From: Lates calcarifer
Lineage: Eukaryota > Chordata > Actinopteri > Centropomidae
DNA length: 64,000 nt
Direction of reading: 5' to 3'
NCBI RefSeq assembly: GCF_001640805.2
Contig: NC_066850.1
Location: 2,271,059-2,335,058, forward strand
Both the position numbers and the translations under genes were made by a program. The notes under the pieces are model-generated. The model was not told the origin of the DNA and ran no database searches. It saw only the letters and a list, made by a program, of their open reading frames with translations. Positions 23,201 through 35,268 of this stretch are shown in pieces. Each line of letters opens with the position of its first letter. Position 1 is the stretch's first letter.

Positions 23201-26200
23201 AGTGGAGTGATTACCGCTTTTTAACCTGCGGCCAGAAGGTTGGAAGATTGATGAGATGATGTTAATATCTGATTCCTAAATGGACTTGCTGGGGCTTGGG
23301 GAATGGAGACATTAGATTGAGCCACAAGGGGAGAATCAGTTCAATCAAAGTCACGTTTCTCAATGCAAAGATGGGTTAGAAAAAACGACAAGATGAGGTT
23401 AAAAAGGAACGAAGGAGGCATGATGTCGGATGATGAGGACTTGAAATAACTGAATCACAAATGATGGACTTACACTGGACTCTTTTTCCATAACCAGATG
23501 ATGGGTAATCTTTCATAAATGTCACTGAAGACAAACACACTTTGACTCAGTAACCGACTATGGAAAACACTCAAGGCTGCATTGTGTCATGTTTGAAGAT
23601 GCCATAATGCTGTAGACAGACAGAGTGAGGCCTTTCTCCCTGTTAAGGCCCTCTGATACAGCCAATCAAGCATGTCATTGCTCATCATAATTTAGACTCA
23701 TAATTAAACCATTTTAATGAGCTGGTTTGGATCTGCGTCGCGTGCAAGTTGAATTCTCCTCCCAAGCATGTTTGGAGAACTCTGTTCGTCCTTTGAGTGC
23801 TGTGGAAAGAGCGTCTAGCTCCAGCAGATGGAAGACAGAGTGGAGCAGTGGCCTGATTGAACGTCCCAGCTCGAGGCCTGGCTGCGATGGAGGGCCGATG
23901 TCGGGGCCTGGGGCTTTGCTGCTCTCCCATGGCTGACAACATTGCTGGTTCCTCCCTCGGGGGGATGTCTGTGTGGTTGATGGGGGGGGGCGGAGAGGCT
24001 GGGGTGGTGGCGCGTGTCAGGGGTGGACTCATTGTCGGGGCGTCTAACCTGCCCTGTTACCCCCAAATTCACCCCCCTCCTCCCTTTACCCCTCTCTCCA
24101 TAGGGGATTAGCAGGTTGTTTTGGAGGGGGGCCCTGAGGCCCATTCCACCATTATACCCATGATTCCCTAATGCAGCAAGCCCCAAGGCGATGTATGGGA
24201 GAGAGGGTGGGGGTTGGGGGCGTGGTGAGGTGAAGCCTACCAGCTTGTAATTGCTTTCTCACTCGCTCGCCGCCTCGTCTCCATCTGCAGAGATAGCGCC
24301 TCTTCTCCTCTGTGTGCACACACAAATTTGCACACATACCACTCCGGTGCCATCATTCAGCATGGGAGGAAACAGTAGGAGGCTCCCTTGTGAATTAAAC
24401 AGATGCAGAAAAAGAAGAAAGTGGCAGAGTTAACCACCCTGCCCAGTTTAATACACAAGCTGTTCCCTGGTGTGTGCATCATATAAGGGTTAAATAAATC
24501 TGCATGGACATGTGACACATGATGAGCTCAGTGAGCGTTTTATTCATCACTGATTCACCCTGACAATAATAGCCATTGTAGCACAAACATGGCCCGAGAC
24601 GTGAGGACAGAGTTGGTTCGTTTGGGTTATTCAATTAAATCATGCTCTATTTATTATGGAGCCCTCAATTATGAAAGAAAACACTGAAACTGCATAAACA
24701 TTGTCTGTTGTTGAGACTCAGAAACGGCAGACACAGGGACAGAAGGAGACGATTGTGTGACCTCAGTAATGGTGTGAATGGTTTGTTGACATGAAAACAT
24801 TTGAACTCTTTTCTCTTCGCCGTCTCTGCGCTCGTCTTTGCCACACTCACGCTGGGAGGATACCCTCTTGAATCCCATTGGACTTTTGTGACACAAACAA
24901 ACCACTATGCTGTAATTGTCTGTCCACATCCATGTATGATGCTGAGACAGGTAGCTGCAGGGAGCTTTCCTGCATTTCCACTCCGGTCTGCTTGCTGTAG
25001 GGAGATGATGGCCGACTGATTTCCAGTTTCTCAGAACACATATGGCCTTTGTAAGGGCCATTATTCCACATACGGTTGACAGGAATTATTGGTGTCGTGT
25101 GCTTGTCTGACTGGTGATTACTAATATCCTTCTTGTAGGCTTATTTGTGCACTGTTGGTTTTAGGGCTGGGATTATTTTCATGATTGATCTGGGTCAATA
25201 TGTAAAATGTCAGAAAAGGGTGAAGAATGTCCATCTCCAAGGCCAACGTGTCAGCATTAGATGTCTTCAAATATGGTTCATAAGCTTACTCAGAAAATTA
25301 ACCCAGCAAACAAAACTGTCTGTAATTAGATTTTCTTTGTGAAAAACGGAAAGTAATTTGTGGCTTTTGAAGAGACAAACAACGTTTTCTTCTACTGGCT
25401 AGCCTCACAGTTATGAAATACTGTGCATTTGTAGCAGCTCTGGTGTGGTGTACTATGGTTGTGGTTCCCCTTCCCCGATACCAATCTGTGATCCCTGCGT
25501 GAGAGAGGTTAATGGGATATGTCCTATTAGGAATTCAGCAGCTTAACTGATCAGTAGGGCTTCTGTAGTGGAGGTGAGTGTAGTGTGTGTATGTATGTGT
25601 GCGTTTTTGTCATCCATGTGGGCATGGGGGTGGAGGGGATGACTGACGTGCCATTTTCATAAACGAAGGGTGTCTGCCAGTGACAATCACTGTGATTGGC
25701 GGGTGAGAAGAGCTGTTTATGCGTCAAGAGACACTTGTTTTTTGTGCTCATTTACGGCAGAAAAATGATCGCCTGCGCTGGCCCGGCATCAGTTATCTGC
25801 GTCCCGTGGCTGTAATCCAGGCTCGCGTGTATTGACCATAAAGGAAGTGTACATTGATTTGTGCAAGCGTTTGTGTGGGTGACCCAGTGCATCGTAATGA
25901 CCTCAAGGCTTCAATTTTCCCATAAAGCTGACTTTAGTAATAGCTACCTCTGCTCACCCTCAAGTTACTAAAACCAATGTGCTTAATTCATTATTAACAT
26001 GCTAATAAAAAGGAATAGTTATGGTCTGTTCAGGTCAAATCCTATATCATTAATGGAATATTGATGGCTAATAAAGTGTCAAGCCTTGCTCAAAGGACAT
26101 ATGCATAATTTAAGAAAGTGAAGAGCTAATGGTCACGGTTGTGTCTGTCTTAAATTACCCTGTTAATTCTTGAATATAGCATTGACTTCTAACACTGTCA

Positions 26201-29200
26201 TTGGCATAGTCACAGTGGGGGGATGTGTAACGAGAGGAGACTTGCACAGATCGCTTTGGTCCAGTTCTTTGTTTTGCTTTGCAGAGTAATCTGTTTCTCT
26301 GTGGGATGGTTGACCCCCATCAGTCCAAATCTGCACTGGGGCAGTCTTCTTTTTTTCTCAGAGCATCAGAGCATTTTCTCTTCATCTTCCTTTGAGGTCT
26401 TACGATGACACTAAATCTACACTAATGTTGACTCATCTGGAAGCATGTCCACTCAGAAAAATAAAAACAACAAACTGATTTGTTATCATCAACATGTACT
26501 TAGTGGTTGGATGCTTTTGAGATGGCCAGTGCTAATTATGTGTATCAGCATACAGTAGCTGATCACATATATTGGTGCTGTTATTGATGTGAGTGTAAAG
26601 TTCCTCCCTGTTTGTGAATAGAGCTGAATATCAAACCTTGAGTATGATAATTGTACATCAGAATGAAAGCTCTGATGCTCTATCCTCATTACAACACTAA
26701 AACATCTTTTAAACTGTATAACTGTTTTCAGAAAGATCAGATTTTAGTAGGATAAATCACCAGCTTAGTTTGGATGGGCAGCCACAACAGAAAATAAAGA
26801 TGCATTTGTGGACATGGCCTAAATTCACAAGTACCAAGATACTTTGAACAAAATGATGCCTAGAAAAGTACGGCTCAGCACTGCTCAGTTCTTCTTAACA
26901 GCATCACTGTCCAGTTCAGGTCACAGAGGACACTGTCAGGAGTTTATCAGCTGGGAGACGGTCAGGATTAATGTCAGCGAGCGAGAGACACAGACGGAGG
27001 AAGAGGATGAAAGGTCTTCAGACAGAAAGCTGGTGGATGCCATTGCTCGACCTTGACTGGGTGTTCACTCACAGTGCTGTCTACACCTCTCTGGCCTCAT
27101 CTGTTCCCTCTCTCCTCCTGTTGTTTCGTAGTGCCTTAATTAAATGGAAATGCTTTAGTACCTCTGCTGTACTGAATTGGTTTCCTTTCACTTCCTGTTG
27201 CCCCCATTTGTGTCTTTTTCCCTCTCTCCCTCCGCTCTCCCACTCTTTCCTGCTGAGTGAACCGTTTCCAGAGACAGCAGGTCACACTGTGATGACCCTT
27301 ATCTCACTTTCTGCCTCTGTTTTTCTATCGCTCACTCATGCCTTTTCTGTCTGGCTTTTTTTCCCCACCCCTTTCTGTTCTGTCTGCAGCCCAGTTCCCT
27401 CTATCTGTGCTGCAGTCTGTTCGACCTTTATCTCTCTTCCACATGTGTCTCACTTTTTTTCCCCTCCCCTTCACTGAATCTATACTCACCTGTCCCAGAT
27501 ATCCCCAGATACTGTGTGTGTTTTTCCTCCTGTGTCACATATAAAAGGATACATGGAATATTTGTGGCTATGCTTTTCTCTGTGCATCCAATGTTGCATA
27601 CATGTGCCTGTATGCTTGTGTACATGTTGGTATGTTGTATTTCTGGGTGTGTGCTTGCAGCAGCCTCAGTGGACTGCAAGTGTGAAGATGATAAAGCACT
27701 ATAGGAGCTTCGGAGTAGAGCTGCAGCTAAAAGCTTTTCTGTATCTTTTTTGCTGTGTGCTCTGCTTTCTCCACATCCTGCAAAACATGTTTCGTTTTAA
27801 TAGAGAAATATGATTCTAAAATTAGATATAAAAACACTGAAAATTGTTGTTTTGTTTTGTTGCTTTTCATGTTGGAGGAGTAAAATGTAAAATCATAAAG
27901 CTCCGGTCTTTTAGATTAAGGAGACGATGTTGTGGACAAAACAGAAGCATTTTAGAGCCTGGTTGCTCGCAGTTTTAAGATATTAATAGGGACTGTCCAA
28001 TCATAGAGGAGTTTTGAGGGATGTTGTCTAAAACCTATCCAAATCAAGGGCAAATTTGTGAAGAATGGATTTTACTTGAGAGCCAGACCTGGATGCTACT
28101 AGAGTTACATAAGCTTACATTAGCAGCGCTGTCCTTTTCCCTGCTGTATTTGGGGAAGCTTAACCTCCAGCAACACTGGTTGTTACCAGAAATAAGCTCA
28201 GCCTCGCCAAACTCATCAGGTCATCCTCATCCTCAAAGCCTTTCTCTTGTACAAGTGGAATCACAAGCAATTATGCATAAATTAGCAAGGTAGCTAATTA
28301 GCCTGATAACATCAGCTAGTTAGAGTTGTAGTTTTAGCTGCCAAATTCGACACCTATTGAGAAATGACACTGTCTTTAGTATCCCTCAGTGTGAAAGGAA
28401 AGACACAATCTTTCAAAAACATTTAAAGTGGTAGATCTGCCTTTGTTATCTTTGTAACTGCGTATGTGCCATGCAAGAATGGAAAGCTTGGCAGGTGTAG
28501 CAGCAGTAGTTAAGGAGTTTAGCAAATAGTCAGGTGATCGATGCCGAGAAATCGTTATGTTTGACCTTTTTCAGGATCTGTCTGTAACTTAAAGTGAGTG
28601 TACTGGGGACACAGATGGTATATTGGATCTGGTTTCTGTCCCATCAAGTCTGTGTCCTTAGAATCTGTTTGCTGGCTGCAGTGCAGAAACAATGTAAGAG
28701 CAACTCTGCATCCTTGTCATTTACTGTATGCTCTGCTGGTTATTACTTGCGTCTCTATAAAAAGCGATGGTGTGGATTATGAGCAGGTTTTACTGATGAG
28801 CAGTTCAGAAGTGACCATGAAAATCTCTCTGGCAAATAGAGAGATTGCACACACACCACAGGTATGTCATATTAGTGGTGTATATTGACTGTGGGCTCAA
28901 GAGCTGTGGCGGTGGCATTGATTGGTTTAGATCCCTCTCTGTCTTGTGTGAGATTGAACTGTTTTCCCGTCTCCATCTCTCTCTGTCTGTAAAGATCACA
29001 CTGGGAGGATCAGCTGCTGCCTGGCTGATTTCTGGGCAGCAGCCTCCCCGACCTTGGCTGCTGTTAGTTGTCTTATTACCTGCTCATTGTGTGTGTCTGT
29101 GTGTGTACACCTCTACTGCGGTTGAATCAGTGTATATATGGATTCTTACACTTGCTCTTTGTCCCCTTTGAGGTTCGTGCATGTGTGTGCGGGCAGATCT

Positions 29201-32200
29201 GTTTCCTGCTCTCGCTGTGCAGACGAAATCATGGGCCTGGCTCTCCTCTGCATGTCAACCTGCTGCATGCGAGTTGCTGGCTCACCGCCCATCCTCCTCA
29301 CCTCTCCTCTGTCAGCTCCCCTCACTTCCTTTCTCTGCCTGCGCACAGAAAAGCCAGTTTAATGTCAGATTGACTTTCAAAAGGGCTTTTCATCACGGCC
29401 CACCGCTGCTCGCTTGCTCACTTTCGTCACGGCTCCCTTTTTCAGTCAATTTGAAGAGACTGAAATGTTCAGACCGATTGCAATTGATTTTTTGCATGCA
29501 TGACTGCTCAGCTGATTGAGATAGCTTTATTCTATAGTAGAGGAGGGTATAGGTCATATAGTATTCTGCAATTGCTTGCAATGTTTTTTGCATTTAGATT
29601 TATGGGGCAGAAGAACAGAGGAGTTACACCTTTGAAATGGGATTAACTCCAACCTCAGTGACAAAGCTCTAAAATATGATTACTTCGAAACTGACTGGTT
29701 CTCCCCTGCTGAACGATTCTTATGAATTTCCTAATTAATTGTGTGGGTGTTGTAGAGTGTTATTGCCTCACAGAGTCTGTTTAATTCATCAGGTTGACTA
29801 AACCTCCAACTGCGACCCAGTTCACTTCTTACGTTTCCTCTTTTCAACCCAACCTCTCTTCAGGGACTGTTCCTATTTGGAATGTTTATCCAGTTAAGAG
29901 GAAAGCCTTCAAACCATGCAGAGACAGAAACTGATTTAAGTTAAGTTAAATACTTGTCTTCAGTGAATAAGCCCCCCAAACATCTGAGCCGCTGGATCAT
30001 TTTGAAGTTTTGTTTGTCTGAGGGGAGAAGACCAAGTGTCTTCCCGCTTCCTGCCTCTCATCGTTGATTGAATGGGGATTTTCAGCATTCTTCTAGCAAC
30101 ACCAAAGGTTGGCATCGCAGTGCATTGTAGGGTTGGTTTGCTTTGTGTGTGCTGTTTTTCTAGGAGCTGCATAGAGGATTCCTTCTGGTTATTCTGTAGG
30201 CAGGGTTTTTCTTCTCCTGCCATAAAAAAAACTAATCAAAACAGAATTGCAAAGAGATGGAATAGACATTTAATGTGTTTTCATGTTGTTAAAGGAGAAG
30301 TTTGGCATTTTGGGGAATATACTTGTTTGCTTTTTTGCCAGGAGGTACCAGATTGACACCACTCTCATGTCTATATGCTAAATATATAGCTGCAGCAAGC
30401 AGATAGTTAGCTTAGCTTAGCAGAAAGACTTGAAACAAGGAGAAACAGTCTGCCTGGCTTGTTCATAGGTAACTCAATTCACCTCTTATAAAAAGTGAAC
30501 TGACCCAGGCTCCCTGTTTTCCCCAATGCTAGGCTATGCTAACCGTTTCCTAGCTTCAGTTTGTGGAATTCATCTTCTCATCTAACTCTTGGCAGGAACA
30601 TGAACAAGCATATGTTCCATAATGTCAAACTTTTCCTTTAATGAGGATGTAGATGCTGTATTGATGTTGCATCAGCTCTCAGAGAGCATGAAGCAGCACA
30701 GCACTAAAACCTGGCATTATGGTCACTCCCAGCACTAGTATCAACTTCTTTTCTGCCCACCAGGCGCTACCAAAAAAGACAACATCCAGCCACAGTGGGA
30801 TTGGCTTGAGTGCCCCCGTTTACCACAAGCCTAACCTCTCTCTAAGCATCCACCTGGTGTCTTTATTTTCCTCCTTCCTCTAGTCCTACCCTCAGGGGAG
30901 GGAGTCTGAAGAACTAAAAGCGGAAAGTAGCGCAGCTAAAAGCGCTTGAAATGGATCCCCTTTATGTGGGGGCGAGAGGGGAAACACGGAGGAAAACCTC
31001 CACTGCAGGAGCCTTTGTGTGGGGAGTAAAAGCACTTGGTATGGGCGATGATGGCCAGTCGACACCTCGGGCATTTGGTTCAGTGCAGCAGAAGAGATGA
31101 CAACAGAGGATATTTATTGTTTGTATGTATGCTAGCTATGCACACAACACGAGCCTGAACTGTCCTCCTATAGCGGCTTCTCTCTCAGTGGATGGTTCTC
31201 ATACCTTGTGAGGCCCCCGGCTATTCTTGCTAACAAGCAATTTGTGTTGAGAGCTAGCCTCAGATAAAATGTACAGACACTGGCATGGAAATAGTACAGA
31301 AGCTTGGATGCTAGCTAGAAAATGCCCACATTTACCGGTACTTATCGCAAAAGATCTTTTTTGACTATGAATGCTTTCGTGGTTGGCCAAGTGAATGGAT
31401 TGAGATTGTTGGTGGTTTTTCTTTGATTCCCAAGGACATCTGATTTTTAAAAATAGCATCATAACCCAACAAGAAGTATTTTCCCATAGAGTAATCCTTG
31501 TTGTTGATGGATCAATAATGGAAATCTCTTTTGGATCATGTATCCCCCGACCTATTTATCTACAGCCTAATGACCTGTCACTGGTTCCTTTTTGACCTTG
31601 ATGGTCAAAAAGCCCAGTGTCATCTTTCAGTCTTTGAACACTTTGAGCTTTTTGAAGAAAGATGCTTTCATGTTTCATTAGTTTTAACTTGAAAGAGTAG
31701 CGAGAAAGGTGGGTTCACATCAGTGATTTATGTCTTTTGTCTCTGAAACATGAATCCCATGCTCTTGTTTACGCAGCGCCTCGAGAGCTCGCCGGTACGC
31801 AGCTACAGCAGTGAAACAAGGCATATTCTTTTTTCTGTCACCCTCAAAAATAAACTTAATTGGAGTAGCGAAGAGCAAAACACATTCTTCACAGCCAGGA
31901 TACATGTGAGCGGGTTGCATGCCTGAGCAGCTGTCCGAGCTGAGGCAGAACCATGCATTGTCTTCCTTCCTGTCTCTCTTTCACTTCACTCAGAACAGCT
32001 CAGGCCTTCTGCTGTGCTGTGCTGACATAATGAGTATGTGGATGCTAAAAATACTGATGCACAAATGGAGCATGCTGCACTGCACACATATATGACATAT
32101 GTTTTAGCATGGCTGCTGATGCTTTCTGCAGTTATCTGAAGTAGAAAAGGAAGGACCTCTTGGCCTCTGATTCCAATCCAAAGTACATCTGTTTCCTCCT

Positions 32201-35200
32201 GAAGAGGCTTTTGATCAGTGGATGGTGACCTGTGCTGTACATAGTTCATTTAAAATTCAGCACTTACTACGTTACAATATCTGCAGGAACAAGGATGTGC
32301 CCAGTTTGACACTTTGCAACTTTAAGCAGCTGCGTCTCCTCCAGCTTGTGTGGAGTTCACAGGTTAGAGTGGTAATGGTAGTGATTGAATGGGCTTGGAA
32401 CCAGGCCATTGATTTGTTGGGGGAATGTTTCCAGGCATCATCAGTGGTGATTCGTCACCCATAACCCCGCCCCCTCGACCCTCATCTGGATTGCAGCCAT
32501 AATCCTCTTTGCACAGGGTATCCTAGTGCACCAGTAACCTCACCGTCACCACCACCACGCAGGAATACAGACTGGGTGGCAGTGGCTGGCTCCAATTGTG
32601 CTAGTTTGTTATATAGCTGTGGGAATGGATACAAATATACACCAACAAGCAAGCATTCTTATATACATATTCCAGGACTATGTGAGTGTGGGGCTGATGT
32701 CGTATTTTAATATTTTACCTGTCAGTCTGCGTATAAATCCCTCCTGCTTTGCTCATCCCTACCCATCTGTAAATTAAACCTAGATTTAATCAGTCAATGA
32801 GGTATTGAGGCTTTTGTTTCACTAGTGTGAAGAGGTTTGTACGCAGCTCACTGCATCAGTAGCAGTTGCATACTTTTAGGTTTGCAACCAAAACATCAAA
32901 ACAGTCCAGCATCTGACGACAATGAAATAAAACAGAAATCAGCTTATTGATGACTTGTTTCAACCCTTCACACATTTGGAATACTGCAACATATATCTGT
33001 ATCAGAAAAATATACTAACAAATATTGTGATGACGAGTCACATTTAGTTGCTTTTATGTAACTTAAGTGCCTTGAATAATTTGAATCTCTCTTATCTTGG
33101 CTTTATCAGTGTCAGTTTATGTTAATGGAACAACTAAAAGCCAGAGCCTCTGGATGAGTGGACCATTAAAGCTGATAGTTTGCTGATACACCGGTGCGTC
33201 ACTAATAATGTTTATGCACTTACTGTCGCACGCATCATGTGCCAGGCTTCACGGAGTACCACACAAAAAGAAGTGAGGAGAATGTGAAGGGAGAGAGAGA
33301 AATGAAAGGGAAAAGAGAGGTGGATATGGGTGAGAGGGAGTAGGAGATACAGGGAGGCGGAGAGAATCAGACAGACACAGAATGCGATGGTTGATGGGCT
33401 GTCAATTGACAGTCCACATGGAGTTCCTCCTCTTAGTGGAACTGCCAAGGCTGGCAGAGCACCGTCCCAGTGTGTCTGTATCTGTCCGTTTGTGTTTCAG
33501 GAACTCTCTCTGTTGCTCATTAGAATCTTTATACTTTATTCCCCCGAGGGAGCGCCAGGCGTTGAACGGGCAACGCAAATGAGGCTACCTTTCTACTTTG
33601 TATAATGGTGTTCACTCGCAACTATGGGAGGAGAAAAACAAAGATGAAATTAATCACTCTAGCCTCGTCCCTCCCCTTTCTCTCATCCCTCTTTCCCCCC
33701 TCAAGTTCGGAGCTCCTGCAGACTTTTTAACTAGTTTTATTTAATTACAGACAGCTTTAGAGGGTGCACACGACTGCCGTTGACCTAAATCAGGAAACTG
33801 GGGCGTTTTTTTCTCCTCGTCCCCTCCAACTTTCTTACTCCACTCTATTGATTTTGTCTGTGTGGACTCCAGCACGAGCAAATGAGCTGGAGCGTGGCCA
33901 TCAGTTTGACACTCTCACTCGCCCTCTGTCTGGATCTGAGACCGCCTCTGTCTTCCTGCTGAATTAGCCTAGCCTGAATTAGCTGAAGAACATGGCCACA
34001 GCTTCTTCTTCTCTTCCCAATTTAATCTGGAGAATGTGTAGGGGAATTTGGAATCCCATCCATCTGGGGTCCCTGGCAGCACGAGAGCCATTATAAAACA
34101 GATTGGAGAGCAGCCTCTTTGTTCACACTGATGTAGTCGCAGTAATGGACAAGATTAAGGCAAAGTGTGAAGCGGCTCCTCAAGCTAAAGCGAAAGTCAA
34201 AGCAGGCACCAGGGATTTTCTGGTGTGACAGTTGAGTATCGGTTAATTATTTTTATGGTGTGAGATGGCTTGAGTGGCTGCTCTCTCTCTCTCTCCCTCT
34301 GTGTCTCTCGCTCAGTGTAGCTCTTGGCTGTGTGATTTCCTACGTGGTTTGCTTTGACAAACACAGCTCTGCTCTGTGCTCCCTTTTGCCCGAGATTGAT
34401 TCCTGAGACAAACCGTTCCAAACCATGGCGGTTCTGTCTCTTTTTCTTTTTTTTTTTTTTTTGTTCTCTCCATCTATTCGAACCCAAAGTTCTCCGACCC
34501 CTGGAATAATCCTCCTTGATCCACCAATGGCATGCAGTGCACAGGAAAATAGCCTAGAGGACAGCTGAACCCCTTAGTCCTGCTGGAATGTTTGACCGTG
34601 TTCACACACACACACACACACACACACAGGCCATACATTCAAACACACAGTGGAGCACAGTGCGGAGCAGAACAGAGCACTTCATTCTCAATATCACTGA
34701 TCTGGATTCAGTTGCAAGCATCCCGTCCCCACCCTTGTTTACATTAGCAGTTTTGCTCTCATTTGTGTCGACTCAGGATGAACTTGAAAGCAACTTTGGA
34801 GAATGAGTCACCTCTTAGGTTTTATATGTGAGGCCTACATTTCCTGACAGCAAGCACCACACGAGGTGACTAAAGCAAGTAGAAGGAAGGAAATCCATTT
34901 CCTCCAGAAACCCATTAGACACTGTAACCCTGTGTAGTTTTTTACACACAGTTTGTACGTGAGAGAATAATATCCACTTGTCGCTGTGGTTTCCAGTAAG
35001 TCAGTGTTTTGTCAAGCACCTATGTCAAACTCCTTACTGATCTGCCCCATTACATGCCCCTCTTTTTCTATGAGTGTGTGTGTGTGTGTGTGACATCCAT
35101 TATTGATCTGTCTAACTTATAGCAGATGTCAGGAGGACTGGCATGCCAACAAGCCATGAAATCCAACCCTCATTTTTCAGTTTTCAGTGTGTGAGGCTCG

Positions 35201-35232
35201 GAAAGAATGAGAATCAGTGCCAACATAGACAT

Positions 35233-35268
<36 letters not shown>

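Noticed and set aside
23685..24186. Several overlapping 69-123-codon frames on both strands
   Set aside because: All frames stay open together because the block is GC-rich. There are no splice sites or protein similarity to support a gene.
26971..27477. 168-codon plus-strand frame in intron 1
   Set aside because: It is kept open by a pyrimidine-rich block with few stop codons. The low-complexity product has no recognised domain.
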